Source: Rubrobacter marinus (GTDB lineage: Bacteria; Actinomycetota; Rubrobacteria; Rubrobacterales; Rubrobacteraceae). Taken from it: DNA of 64,000 nt. Made by a program: the position numbers and the translations under genes. Shown in pieces: positions 8,490 to 17,444 of the stretch. The notes under the pieces are model-generated. The model did no database searches. It was not told where the DNA came from and was given only the letters and a program-made list of their open reading frames with translations. Position 1 is the first letter of the stretch. The number at the start of each line of letters is the position of its first letter. The stretch spans positions 310,001 through 374,000 of the forward strand of contig NZ_CP045121.1 in the NCBI RefSeq assembly GCF_011492965.1, in the 5' to 3' direction.

Positions 8490-9896
8490 GTGGCTGCGGG
8501 AAGTACCAGTTCTGGGAGCGCCGAGAGGCGCAGGTTCGTCAACGTCGCGGCGGCGATTACGGCGACGGGCGGGTTGCTGTTCGGCTACGACACGGGCGTG
8601 ATATCGGGCGCCTTGCCGTTCATCAGGGACGACTTCGGTATCTCCGCCTTCACGCAGGGCGTCGTCGTTAGCTTCCTGCTCGTAGGCGCGATGGTCGGCG
8701 CGCTCTCGGGGGGGCCGCTCTCCGACAGGATCGGGCGCAGGTCGACCGCGCTCATCGCCGCCGTCATCTTCGGGGTGGGGGCGTTGGTCGTTGCTCTTGC
8801 GCCGAGCGTCGCCGTCATTATCTTGGGCCGCTTCGTGCTCGGTTTAGGGGTCGGTCTCGCGTCGATGATCGTGCCGCTCTACATAGCGGAGATAGCTCCG
8901 GCCGACAGGCGGGGCGGGCTCGTCTCGCTCAACCAGCTTCTGATCACCGTCGGCATCCTCGTCTCCTACATCGTCGGCGTGATCTTCGCTCCGGTCGAGG
9001 GCTGGCGCTGGATGTTCGGCGTCGCCCTGATCCCGGCTCTCGTCCTGTTCTTCGGCATGCTCAGGTTGCCCGAGAGCCCGCGCTGGCTCTTCGAGCAGGG
9101 GCGGACGGATCAGGCCCGCTCCGTGCTCAGCCGCTCCCGTAGCGAAGCGGAGATAGAGCGGGAGATCCAGGACATGCAGCAGATAAAGGAGCAGGAGCTC
9201 CAGCAGTCGCAGGCGGGGTACGGGGAGCTCCTGGCCCCCTACGTGCGGCCCGCGCTCGTCATAGGCATCGGGCTCGCGATCTTCCAGCAGGTCACCGGCA
9301 TCAACACCGTCATCTACTACGCCCCCACGATCCTGGAGAGCGTGGGCTTCTCCGTGCAGGGCGCGCTCGTCGCGAACGCTCTGGGCGTGGGGCTGGTCAA
9401 CGTCGGGTTCACCATCCTCGCCGTCCGCATCATTGACCGCGTCGGACGCAGGCCGCTGCTCCTCATCGGCCTCGTCGGCATGACCATCAGCCTCGCCCTG
9501 CTCGCCATAGTCTTCACCGTGGGCGGCGAGTCGGTGAGCACCGGCCTGGGCATCCTGGCGACGGTCTGCCTGGCGCTCTACATCGCGTCGTTCGCGATCA
9601 GCCTCGGGCCGGTTTTCTGGCTGATGATCTCCGAGATCTACCCCTTGAGGATCCGGGGCACCGCCATGAGCGCGGCCTCCATCGCCAACTGGGGCTCGAA
9701 CTTTATCGTCGCCCTGTCGTTCCCGGTCTTGCTGGCGGCTCTGGGCGGCGCGACCTTGTTCTGGGTGTTCGCCGTGCTCGGCATCGTGGCGTGGGTCTTT
9801 ATCTACTTCCGCGTGCCCGAGACGAAGAACCGCACCCTCGAGGAGATAGAGGCGAGCTTCCGCGGTACGCAGGTGGCCTCGAGCCGCGTGCGCTAG
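8490..9896 (+). CDS. MFS sugar:H+ symporter (SP family)
   Basis: GTG 8490 directly follows GGAGGAAAG, giving 468 residues with twelve hydrophobic segments. Sugar-porter signatures are all present: GYDTGVISGALPFI in TM1, SDRIGRRS in loop 2-3, PESPRWLFEQGR after TM6, QQVTGINTVIYYAPTI in TM7, RVGRRPLLL in loop 8-9, and PETKNRTLEEIE at the C-terminus. The family imports hexoses, pentoses or inositol with protons. As the first gene of an operon with beta-phosphoglucomutase, glucokinase and a GH65 enzyme, it probably imports glucose or a glucosyl disaccharide (inference). Confidence 0.9.
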   Translation: MAAGSTSSGSAERRRFVNVAAAITATGGLLFGYDTGVISGALPFIRDDFGISAFTQGVVVSFLLVGAMVGALSGGPLSDRIGRRSTALIAAVIFGVGALVVALAPSVAVIILGRFVLGLGVGLASMIVPLYIAEIAPADRRGGLVSLNQLLITVGILVSYIVGVIFAPVEGWRWMFGVALIPALVLFFGMLRLPESPRWLFEQGRTDQARSVLSRSRSEAEIEREIQDMQQIKEQELQQSQAGYGELLAPYVRPALVIGIGLAIFQQVTGINTVIYYAPTILESVGFSVQGALVANALGVGLVNVGFTILAVRIIDRVGRRPLLLIGLVGMTISLALLAIVFTVGGESVSTGLGILATVCLALYIASFAISLGPVFWLMISEIYPLRIRGTAMSAASIANWGSNFIVALSFPVLLAALGGATLFWVFAVLGIVAWVFIYFRVPETKNRTLEEIEASFRGTQVASSRVR

Positions 9897-9911
9897 AAGG
9901 GGGGATCCAGC

Positions 9912-10697
9912 GTGGCATTTACCGGAGCTATCTTCGACGTCGACGGGGTGTTGGTCGACTCGCCGCACGAGAAGGCGTGGCGCGAGGGCCTGAGGCAGCT
10001 CATGGAGGGCGACTGGAGCGACATAAGGGAGCAGACCTCCTGGTCGCCGGAGGCGTTCACCCCGCAGGTCTACCAGAGGGAGATGAGCGGCAAGCCGCGC
10101 TTCAAGGGGGCGCAGGCGGCGCTGGAGTACTTCGGCGTCCCCGACGCCGAGCGGCGGGCCCTGGAGTACGGCAACCGCAAGCAGGAGATGATTGTCGAGC
10201 TTATCGAGGCCGCCGACTTCGAGGAGTATCCCGACGCCCTGCGCTTCGTGCTCGAGGTCAAGGCGGCGGGCATCCTGATCGCCGCCGCCTCCTCGTCCAA
10301 GAACGCCGGCGCCTTCCTCAGGCTCGTCCGCCTGGATGCTTTCGCCGAGAAGGAGGGCCTCGGCTACGATTTTCTGCGCCCCGGTTACACGCTGCTCGAC
10401 ATCCTCGACGGCGACGTGAGCGGGCGCGACTTCGCTCAAGGCAAGCCGCACCCGGAGATCTTTCTGACCGCCGCCGGGGAGCTGAGCCTCGCGCCCGGGG
10501 AGTGCTTCGTGGTCGAGGACGCCGTCAACGGGGTGCAGGCGGCGAAGGCCGGCGAGATGACCGCCCTCGGCGTCGCGCGCGCCGACGACGAGGAGGCGCT
10601 GGCCGAGGCGGGCGCGGACCTGGTGGTGACGAGCCTCGACGACGTCTCCGTCGGCGCGCTCGCCGAGGGGCGCCTGGAGCGGGCGAGCGTGCGGTGA
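9912..10697 (+). CDS. pgmB: HAD-superfamily hydrolase, beta-phosphoglucomutase-like
   Basis: GTG 9912 follows GGGGGGATC. The 261-residue protein has HAD motif I FDVDGVLVDS (nucleophile Asp9 and acid/base Asp11), motif II in AAASSS, motif III Lys in GKPHPEIF, and motif IV VVEDAVNGVQAA. The cap insertion after motif I is of the beta-PGM type, though longer than in Lactococcus PgmB. The enzyme would convert beta-glucose 1-phosphate, the product of inverting GH65 phosphorylases, to glucose 6-phosphate. Genes for both partner steps follow. It also matches the N-terminal domain of mycobacterial OtsB1 (Rv2006) in position. Confidence 0.82.
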   Translation: MAFTGAIFDVDGVLVDSPHEKAWREGLRQLMEGDWSDIREQTSWSPEAFTPQVYQREMSGKPRFKGAQAALEYFGVPDAERRALEYGNRKQEMIVELIEAADFEEYPDALRFVLEVKAAGILIAAASSSKNAGAFLRLVRLDAFAEKEGLGYDFLRPGYTLLDILDGDVSGRDFAQGKPHPEIFLTAAGELSLAPGECFVVEDAVNGVQAAKAGEMTALGVARADDEEALAEAGADLVVTSLDDVSVGALAEGRLERASVR

Positions 10698-10745
10698 CGG
10701 AGCCTCGCTGGCGCCCGTCCGTATAGAAGGACGAGGAGGTAGAGG

Positions 10746-11714
10746 ATGAACGCCATTGGGGTGGACGTCGGCGGGACCAAGATAGCCGCCGCGGTGGTTT
10801 CCTCGGAGGGCGAGATCCTGAACGAGGTCAGGTATCCGACGCAGGCGGTCCCGCCGAACCGGTTGGTGGAGACGATAGCCAGGGCGGTCACGGAGGTCAA
10901 GGACGGCTACGCGGTGGGCGGGGTGTGCCTGGCCGTTCCGGGTCTTATCCTGGCCGCAGAGAACAAGGTCGTCTTCTCGCCCAACCTCCACGAGATAGAA
11001 GACATCCGTCTCGACGAGGAGATGGGGCGGAGAACGGGCCTGTCGGTGACCGTGGAGAACGACGCGAACGCGGCCGCCTGGGGGGAGTTCCGGTTCGGCG
11101 CCGGCAAGGACGTCGATCATCTCGTCTTTATCACCCTCGGCACCGGGGTCGGCGGCGGGGTCATCACCCACGGGGTCCTGCTGAGGGGCTCCCAGGGGTC
11201 CGGCGGGGAGTTGGGGCACGTGACCATAGACCCCGCGGGGCCGCGTTGCGGCTGCGGCAACCACGGCTGTCTCGAGGCCCTCGCCTCGGGCACGGCCATC
11301 GAGCGCCGCGCCCGCGAGGTCGCCAGCGAGCTGCCGAACTCCGCGCTGGGGCGGCTCGCCATCCAGAGGCGCGTGCTCGGGGAGGACGTGACGAGGCTCG
11401 CCCAGGAGGGCGACGAGGCCGCCTTGCAAGTGCTGCAGGAGACCGGCATGTGGCTGGGGATCGGCCTGGCGGGGTTCGTGAACGTCTTCAACCCGGAGGT
11501 GATCGCCGTCGGCGGCGGCGCCTCCCGGGCGGGGGAGTTCGTTCTTGGTCCCGCGCGCAAGGAGGTGCAACTCAGGGCCCGCTCCCCGTCGCGGGATCTG
11601 GTCCAGATACAGGAGGCGAGCCTCGGCCCGGAATCCGGCGTGCTCGGCGCCGCCGCGCTCGCCCGGGGCGAGGACGGGGAGTACGTGCTCGGTCCCTCCA
11701 AGCGCGTGACATGA
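10746..11714 (+). CDS. glk: ROK-family glucokinase
   Basis: The 322-residue protein starts at ATG 10746 after AGGAGGTAGAGG. It has the ATP-binding GVDVGGTKIAAAVV at the N-terminus, the catalytic ENDANAAAWGE, and the ROK zinc signature GELGHVTIDP with CGCGNHGCLEA near residues 157-178. It phosphorylates glucose released by the GH65 phosphorylase or imported by the symporter. Its stop overlaps the possible ATG 11711 of the OtsB gene. It interrupts what in mycobacteria is one fused HAD-OtsB-GH65 protein. Confidence 0.9.
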   Translation: MNAIGVDVGGTKIAAAVVSSEGEILNEVRYPTQAVPPNRLVETIARAVTEVKDGYAVGGVCLAVPGLILAAENKVVFSPNLHEIEDIRLDEEMGRRTGLSVTVENDANAAAWGEFRFGAGKDVDHLVFITLGTGVGGGVITHGVLLRGSQGSGGELGHVTIDPAGPRCGCGNHGCLEALASGTAIERRAREVASELPNSALGRLAIQRRVLGEDVTRLAQEGDEAALQVLQETGMWLGIGLAGFVNVFNPEVIAVGGGASRAGEFVLGPARKEVQLRARSPSRDLVQIQEASLGPESGVLGAAALARGEDGEYVLGPSKRVT

Positions 11715-11728
11715 GAGAGGGGGAGTTC

Positions 11729-12550
11729 GTGGCCAGAAACATCGGCGACCTGCCGCACGCGCTCCACGACGGCGAGGAGTTGGCCCGGCGCCTCGCGGGG
11801 AAGCGGCCGGCCGTGTTCCTCGACTACGACGGGACGCTGACCCCGATCGTGGACAGGCCGGAGGACGCGATCATCTCGGAGAGCATGCGAGACGCCGTGC
11901 GTGGTCTGGCCGGCCGGTGCCCGGTGTGCGTGGTGAGCGGGCGAGACAGGCAGGTCGTGCAGGAGCTTATGGGCGTGGACGACCTCATCGTCGCGGGCAG
12001 CCACGGCTTCGACATCTGGAGCCCCTCGGGCGGCGAGATCCAGCGCGAGGAGGGCGCGGGGTCCAGAGACCTGCTCGACGGGGTGAAGGAGAGGCTGCGC
12101 CGGGAGATCGGGTCGATCGAAGGCGCGCTCATCGAGCCGAAACAGACCTCGGTCGCCGCCCACTACCGGCTCGTCTCCGAGGAGGAGAGGCCGAAGGTCG
12201 CGGCGGTCGTCGAGGCGGTCCTCTCCGAGCACCCGGACGAGTTGAAGGTGACGCCCGGCAAGATGGTCTACGAGATCCAGCCGAAGATAGATTGGGACAA
12301 GGGGAAGGCCGTCCTCTACCTGCTGCACGCTTTGGAGCTCGACAGCGATGACGTCGTGCCGATCTACCTCGGCGACGACATCACCGACGAGCACGCCTTC
12401 GAGGCGCTCGCGGGGGCGTCGCCGAAGGGCATCGGCGTATTCGTCGGCCGCGCCGACGACCCGGAGGTGGCCGGGAGGACCACCTCCGCCGACTACGTCC
12501 TCAACACGATGGGGGAAGTGGAGCGGTTCCTGGACACGCTCGCGCGCTGA
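11729..12550 (+). CDS. otsB: Trehalose-6-phosphate phosphatase
   Basis: The product has 273 residues from GTG 11729 (AGAGAGGGGGAG just upstream); the ATG at 11711 overlapping the glk stop is an alternative. HAD motifs are complete: VFLDYDGTLTPIVDRP with the Asp nucleophile, VVSGRDRQVVQEL, GSHGFDIW, and IYLGDDITDEHAF near the C-terminus. KMVYEIQPKIDWDKGKA is the OtsB substrate-cap lysine region. The enzyme releases trehalose from trehalose 6-phosphate. No otsA is seen in the window, and the next gene is a GH65 enzyme, so the product could be degraded on the spot or the pair may scavenge trehalose 6-phosphate. Confidence 0.92.
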   Translation: MARNIGDLPHALHDGEELARRLAGKRPAVFLDYDGTLTPIVDRPEDAIISESMRDAVRGLAGRCPVCVVSGRDRQVVQELMGVDDLIVAGSHGFDIWSPSGGEIQREEGAGSRDLLDGVKERLRREIGSIEGALIEPKQTSVAAHYRLVSEEERPKVAAVVEAVLSEHPDELKVTPGKMVYEIQPKIDWDKGKAVLYLLHALELDSDDVVPIYLGDDITDEHAFEALAGASPKGIGVFVGRADDPEVAGRTTSADYVLNTMGEVERFLDTLAR

Positions 12551-12588
12551 GTTCGACCGGTCACCACGAGACGCCTAAGGAGCAAACG

Positions 12589-15012
12589 ATGCTGGAAGAG
12601 AGAGCAGGAACCACGGGGCCGAACTGGACCCTCGCCTACGACTCCTTCGAGCCCGAGCAGGAGGGGCTGCGCGAGGCCCTGACCTCCACCGGCAACGGCT
12701 ACTTCTGCACGCGGGGTACCCTGGCGTGGGCCGAGGCCGACGGGGTGAGCTACCCGGGCACCTACACCCACGGCGGGTTCAACCGGGAGACCACCATCAT
12801 GAACGGGGTGCCGGTCCTCAACGAGGACCTGGTAAACCTCCCGAACTGGCTCTTGCTCGAGCTCAGAATAGAGGGGGAGGAGGCCGTCGACATGAGCAAC
12901 GTCGAGCTCCTCTCCTACCGCCACGAGTACGACGTCCGAAACGCGGCGCTCCGGCGCGTCTCGAGGTTCCGCGACCGGGCGGGCCGCGAGACGACGCTGG
13001 AGACGCGCCGCTTCGTCAGCATGGCCGACATGCACCAGGCGGCGATGCAGTGGACCGTCACGCCGGAGAACTGGTCGGGCAGGGTCGAGGTGATCTCCTC
13101 GCTGGACGGGCGGGTCACGAACGGGGGCGTCGCCCGCTACAGCAGGCTCGAGGGTCGCCACCTCGACCCCGTCTCCCCCAGGACGTTCGGTCCCGAGATC
13201 ATCGCCCTCGAGGCACGGACCCGCCAGTCGCGGATCTACGTCGCCGAGGCGGCCCGCACCCGCGTCTACGGCGAGGACGGCGGGGTGCTCGACGTACGCC
13301 GCGGCCTCTACCAGATGCAGGACTACATCCACCAGGTGCTCTCCTTCGAGGTCGAGGAGGGGAGGCCCGCGCGGATCGAGAAGATGGTCTCTTTCTACAC
13401 GTCGCGAGACAGCGCCATAAACGAGCCGCTGACCAACGCCGGCAAGGCCGTCGGCCGCTACGGGACGTACGAGGAGGCCTTCGAGCGCCACGCCCGGGCG
13501 TGGGACGAGTTGTGGGACGTGTGCGACGTGCTCGTCCCCCGGGACGACCGGGTGCAGCTCCTGCTGCGCCTGCACATCTCCCACGTCCTCCAGGTCTGCT
13601 CGCCCCACACGGCCGACCTCGACGCCGGCGTCCCGGCCCGGGGGCTCAACGGCGAGGCCTACCGCGGCCACATCTTCTGGGACGAGCTCTTCATCTACCC
13701 GTTCCTGAACTTCCGGCTGCCCGAGATCACGCGCGGCCTCCTGATGTACCGCTACCGCAGGCTAAACGAGGCCCGGGCGGCGGCGAAGGAGGCCGGTTAC
13801 GAGGGGGCGATGTACCCCTGGCAGAGCGGCTCCGACGGGCAGGAGGAGACCCAGACCGTACACCTGAACCCCAAGTCGGGGAGGTGGGAGCCGGACCTCT
13901 CCCACAACCAGCGCCACGTCAGCGCGGACATCTTCTACAACATCTGGCGCTACTACGAGGCGACGGGCGATTTCGAGTTCCTGCTCGACTACGGCGCCGA
14001 GATGATGCTCGACATCGCCCGCTTCTGGGCGAGCATCGCCCACTACAACCCCGAGCGAGACCGCTACGAGATCCACGGCGTCATGGGCCCGGACGAGTTC
14101 CACGAGAAGTACCCGGGCTCGGACGAGGAGGGGCTCAGGAACAACGCCTACACCAACGTGATGGTCGCTTGGCTCTCCGAGATCTCCCTGGAGGTGCTGG
14201 ATCTCCTCACCGAGCGCCACCGGAAGGCGCTGAGCGCCAGGATCGGCCTGACCGACGACGAGGTGGGAACCCTGGAGGAGATGAGCCGCAAGATGTTCGT
14301 CCCGTTCCACGGCGACGGGATCGTCAGCCAGTTCGAGGGCTACGAGGACCTCGAAGAACTGGACTGGGAATCCTATCGGGAGAAGTACGGCAACATCCAG
14401 CGGCTCGACCGCATCCTGAAGGCCGAGGGGGACGACCCGGACAAGTACAAGCTGACCAAGCAGGCCGACGCCGTGCTGCTCTTCTTCCTGTTCCCGTCCG
14501 ACGTCCTGCGGCGGCTCTTCGAACGGCTCGGCTACGACTACGAGCCCGAGATGGTGCGCAAGAACGTCGACTACTACGACGGCCGGACCTCCCACGGCTC
14601 CACCCTGAGCTTTATCGCCCACGCCGGCATCCTCGCCGGCATCCACCCCGAGAGCTCGTGGACCCGGTACATGGTGGCTTTGGAGAGCGACGTCGGCGAC
14701 GTGCAGGGCGGCACCACCCAGGAGGGCATCCACATGGGGGTGATGGCGGGGACGCTGGACCTCATCCAGCGCGGCTACCTGGGCACCGAGATCCGCGACG
14801 GGACGCTCTACTTCGACCCGAAGCCCGTGGGGAACCTGGACGGGCTGTCGTTCCCCATGCGCTTCCGCGGGACGCCGCTGGAGGTGACGCTCGAAGGGGG
14901 CGAGCTGAGGGTCGCCGCGCAGGCCGACGGCCTCAACCAACCCGTCAAGGTCGGCGTCAACGGGACCGTCGAGGAGATAGAGGCCGGCGAGAGCCACACC
15001 TTCGTCCTCTGA
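12589..15012 (+). CDS. Glycoside hydrolase family 65 protein (trehalose/maltose/kojibiose phosphorylase type)
   Basis: The 807-residue protein starts at ATG 12589 after TAAGGAGC. GH65 landmarks are in order: FWDELFIYPF near 366, YPWQSGSDGQEET near 408, the catalytic acid Glu in VMGPDEFHEKYPG near 502, NNAYTN, KQADAVLL near 624, and the phosphate-binding SHGSTLS near 669. The C-terminal jelly-roll ends at 807. Together these indicate an inverting phosphorylase giving beta-glucose 1-phosphate plus glucose. The disaccharide (trehalose, maltose, nigerose or kojibiose) cannot be read safely. The otsB neighbour favours trehalose; upstream PgmB and glucokinase handle both products. Confidence 0.9.
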   Translation: MLEERAGTTGPNWTLAYDSFEPEQEGLREALTSTGNGYFCTRGTLAWAEADGVSYPGTYTHGGFNRETTIMNGVPVLNEDLVNLPNWLLLELRIEGEEAVDMSNVELLSYRHEYDVRNAALRRVSRFRDRAGRETTLETRRFVSMADMHQAAMQWTVTPENWSGRVEVISSLDGRVTNGGVARYSRLEGRHLDPVSPRTFGPEIIALEARTRQSRIYVAEAARTRVYGEDGGVLDVRRGLYQMQDYIHQVLSFEVEEGRPARIEKMVSFYTSRDSAINEPLTNAGKAVGRYGTYEEAFERHARAWDELWDVCDVLVPRDDRVQLLLRLHISHVLQVCSPHTADLDAGVPARGLNGEAYRGHIFWDELFIYPFLNFRLPEITRGLLMYRYRRLNEARAAAKEAGYEGAMYPWQSGSDGQEETQTVHLNPKSGRWEPDLSHNQRHVSADIFYNIWRYYEATGDFEFLLDYGAEMMLDIARFWASIAHYNPERDRYEIHGVMGPDEFHEKYPGSDEEGLRNNAYTNVMVAWLSEISLEVLDLLTERHRKALSARIGLTDDEVGTLEEMSRKMFVPFHGDGIVSQFEGYEDLEELDWESYREKYGNIQRLDRILKAEGDDPDKYKLTKQADAVLLFFLFPSDVLRRLFERLGYDYEPEMVRKNVDYYDGRTSHGSTLSFIAHAGILAGIHPESSWTRYMVALESDVGDVQGGTTQEGIHMGVMAGTLDLIQRGYLGTEIRDGTLYFDPKPVGNLDGLSFPMRFRGTPLEVTLEGGELRVAAQADGLNQPVKVGVNGTVEEIEAGESHTFVL

Positions 15013-15066
15013 GATGCGTGGGGGGCGGACCGTATGGATTATCTTCGGCGCGAAGGAGGAGTATCC

Positions 15067-16509
15067 GTGGTAGAGCGCATAGTGATCTTCGGGGCCACCG
15101 GGGACCTGACGGGGCGGTACCTGATGCCCGCCCTGGCCAAACTCTACGAGGCCGGCAAGCTGCCGGGCGGGATCAGGATCACCGGGGTGGACCGCAGGGG
15201 GTGGGAGGACGACGAGGCGGGCTTCCGCCGCCTGGTGCTGGACAACCTGGAGCGCCACGCGGGCGGCGTGTCGGCGAGCGTCCGCGAGAAGATGGCCCTT
15301 GAGGTCGTGGAGTACCGCCGGGCCGACGTGACCGACGCCGAGAGCGTCATCTCCGCCCTCGGGCCGCTGACGGGGCCGATCCTGGCCTACCTGGCCCTGC
15401 CGCCGGCGGTCTTCGCCCCGACGATCGAGGCGTTGAAGGCGGCCGACCTTCCGGAGGGGAGCCGCGTCGCCGTCGAGAAGCCCTTCGGGGTGGACCTGGA
15501 GTCGGCCCAGAATCTCAACCGGCTGCTGCACGAGTTTCTCCCCGAGTCGGCCATTTTCCGCGTGGACCACTTCCTCGCCTGGCAGCCGTTCCCCACGATC
15601 ATGGGGCTGCGCTTCGCGAACGGGATCTTCGAGCCGCTCTGGGACCGCAACTTTATAGATCGCGTCGAGATCGTCTGGGAGGAGACCCTGGCGCTGGAGG
15701 GGAGGGCCGGCTACTTCGACCACGCCGGGGCGTTCAAGGACCTGATCCAGAACCACCTCCTCCAGCTTCTGTGCCTGACCGCTATGGAGGCCCCGACCGC
15801 CCTCCACCGGCGCAACCTGCGCGACCGCAAGGTGGACCTCCTGCGGGCCATCCGGCGCCTCTCCCCCGAGGAGGCGCGCCTTCAAACCGTGCGCGCCCGC
15901 TATTCCGCCGGCAAGATCGGGGAGAGGAGCATCCCGGCGTACGCCGACGAGGAGGGGGTGGACCCGGACCGCGGGACCGAGACCTTCGCCGAGGTCACGC
16001 TCTCCATAGAGAACCTGCGCTGGGCGGGGGTGCCGTTCGTGCTGCGCGCGGGCAAGGCCCTGAGCGGTTTTCGCGGCGAGATCGCCGTCCACTTCAAGCC
16101 GGTGCCCCACCTTGCGTTCCAGCGCGCCGACGACCCCCGGCCCAACGTGCTCCGCGTCGGGCTGGAGCCGAACAGGGTGACTTTGAACCTGAACGTCAAC
16201 GGACCCTACGACCCCTTCGACCTGGAACAGATAGAGCTCGGCGCCGCCCTCGACCCTCAGGAGTTTTTCGCCGCCTACGAGGCCCTCTTCCTCGACCTGC
16301 TCGAAGGCAACACCACCCTCTTCGTGCGGGCCGACGAGGCGGAAGAGGCGTGGCGCGTGAGCGAGCCGATCCTGGACGCGTGGGAGAAGGGGCTGGTGCC
16401 GCTCCTCGAATACCCCGCCGGCTCGAACGGCCCCGCCGAGGCGCCGGCCGAGCCGGAGCCGTCCAGGAGCGGCGCGGGCCGCGAGGAGCCGACCCCGTGG
16501 GCCCGCTGA
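15067..16509 (+). CDS. Divergent glucose-6-phosphate dehydrogenase (Zwf) homologue lacking phosphate-binding residues
   Basis: GTG 15067 follows GAAGGAGGA; 480 residues, normal Zwf length. Dinucleotide motif FGATGDL, EKPFGVDLESAQNLN, FRVDHFLAWQ (catalytic Asp near 166), FANGIFEPLWD, GRAGYFDHAGAFKDLIQNH (catalytic His) and TTLFVRADEAEEAW are present. Aligned by eye with Leuconostoc G6PDH, the residues that hold the 6-phosphate are changed: Tyr179 to Phe, Lys182 to Trp (RIDHYLGKE against RVDHFLAWQ), Lys343 to Phe (GKRLAAK against GKALSGF), and Lys21 to Tyr. The catalytic pair is kept. It may therefore oxidise an unphosphorylated sugar (inference). Neighbours encode KDG kinase and KDPG aldolase. 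Confidence 0.85.
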   Translation: MVERIVIFGATGDLTGRYLMPALAKLYEAGKLPGGIRITGVDRRGWEDDEAGFRRLVLDNLERHAGGVSASVREKMALEVVEYRRADVTDAESVISALGPLTGPILAYLALPPAVFAPTIEALKAADLPEGSRVAVEKPFGVDLESAQNLNRLLHEFLPESAIFRVDHFLAWQPFPTIMGLRFANGIFEPLWDRNFIDRVEIVWEETLALEGRAGYFDHAGAFKDLIQNHLLQLLCLTAMEAPTALHRRNLRDRKVDLLRAIRRLSPEEARLQTVRARYSAGKIGERSIPAYADEEGVDPDRGTETFAEVTLSIENLRWAGVPFVLRAGKALSGFRGEIAVHFKPVPHLAFQRADDPRPNVLRVGLEPNRVTLNLNVNGPYDPFDLEQIELGAALDPQEFFAAYEALFLDLLEGNTTLFVRADEAEEAWRVSEPILDAWEKGLVPLLEYPAGSNGPAEAPAEPEPSRSGAGREEPTPWAR

Positions 16510-16681
16510 CGCCGTCCCAGAGACGCGCGGCTCGCGCTCCGCACGAAGAGGGCCCCAACGCTTGAACATGGTGTGGCGAAGGTTGCCGGAGCCGCCCCTG
16601 CGCGCGACGGACGTCTGCCGAAGGGCGTGAGCAGACCGCGTCGCGTCCGGTGCCGGCCGGTCTTGGAAGAGGAGGTCCCTC

Positions 16682-17353
16682 GTGGACGATAGCGGCTCCC
16701 GAAAGCCGGTTGGAGAAGGCTGGATCGACGTCTCCGTCCCGCTGCGCAGCGGGATGGTCCGCTGGCCGGATAACCCGCCGGTCGAGATCGAACGGACGCT
16801 CGACATGGAACGCGGGGACGTCGCCAACGTCTCCCGGCTCTCGTTCGGGTCGCACACGGGCACGCACATGGACGCGCCGCTCCACTTCGTGCGCGGCGGC
16901 GATGGGCTGGACCTGATGCCCCTCGACGCCACGGTTGGGACGGCGCGGGTGATCGGTATCGAGGACCCCGTCTCCGTCAAGCGCGAGGAGATCGAACCGC
17001 ACGGTATCGGCCGCGGCGAGCGCGTCCTGTTCAGGACGCGAAACTCGGCCCGGCGCTGGTGGACCGAGGACTTCATGGAGGACTTCGTGTACGTCTCGGA
17101 AGGGGCGGCCCTGTACCTCGCGGAGCGCGAGGTCAGGACCGTCGGCGTAGACTACCTCTCGGTCGGGGGGTTCCACGAAGACGGCGTAGAGACGCACGAA
17201 GCGCTCCTCGGCGCCGGGATCTGGGTCATCGAGGGCCTCGAACTCTCCGGGGTAGAGCCGGGCGGGTACGAGCTGGTCTGCCTGCCGCTCAAGGTCGCAA
17301 ACGGCGACGGCGCCCCCGCCCGGGCGATCCTGCGCAAGCTCGAGGAGACGTAA
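16682..17353 (+). CDS. Cyclase-family metal-dependent hydrolase (kynurenine formamidase-like)
   Basis: GTG 16682 follows AGGAGGTCCCTC; 223 residues. The family signature HTGTHMDAPLHF (HxGTHxDxPxH metal site) lies near residue 58, with WIDVSVPLRSGMVRWP at the N-terminus and VGVDYLSVGG near 157. Members hydrolyse cyclic amides or formamides such as N-formylkynurenine; several are uncharacterised lactone or amide hydrolases. There is no tryptophan-pathway gene nearby. Its place between a sugar dehydrogenase and KDG kinase makes a lactonase role plausible, but that is inference. Confidence 0.85.
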   Translation: MDDSGSRKPVGEGWIDVSVPLRSGMVRWPDNPPVEIERTLDMERGDVANVSRLSFGSHTGTHMDAPLHFVRGGDGLDLMPLDATVGTARVIGIEDPVSVKREEIEPHGIGRGERVLFRTRNSARRWWTEDFMEDFVYVSEGAALYLAEREVRTVGVDYLSVGGFHEDGVETHEALLGAGIWVIEGLELSGVEPGGYELVCLPLKVANGDGAPARAILRKLEET

Positions 17354-17444
17354 TACGAGGGATGCCGACGGATGGCCGCAACCCGCGCGGCGGGTCGATG
17401 GCCACCGGAGCAGCGACGCTCCCGTCGCGGGGAGGTTGGGGAAG

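Noticed and set aside
8844-17076. Very long minus-strand frames (about 900 and 1100 codons) opposite the sugar operon
   Set aside because: The plus-strand proteins there have unmistakable family motifs. The minus-strand translations are low-complexity and match no family.
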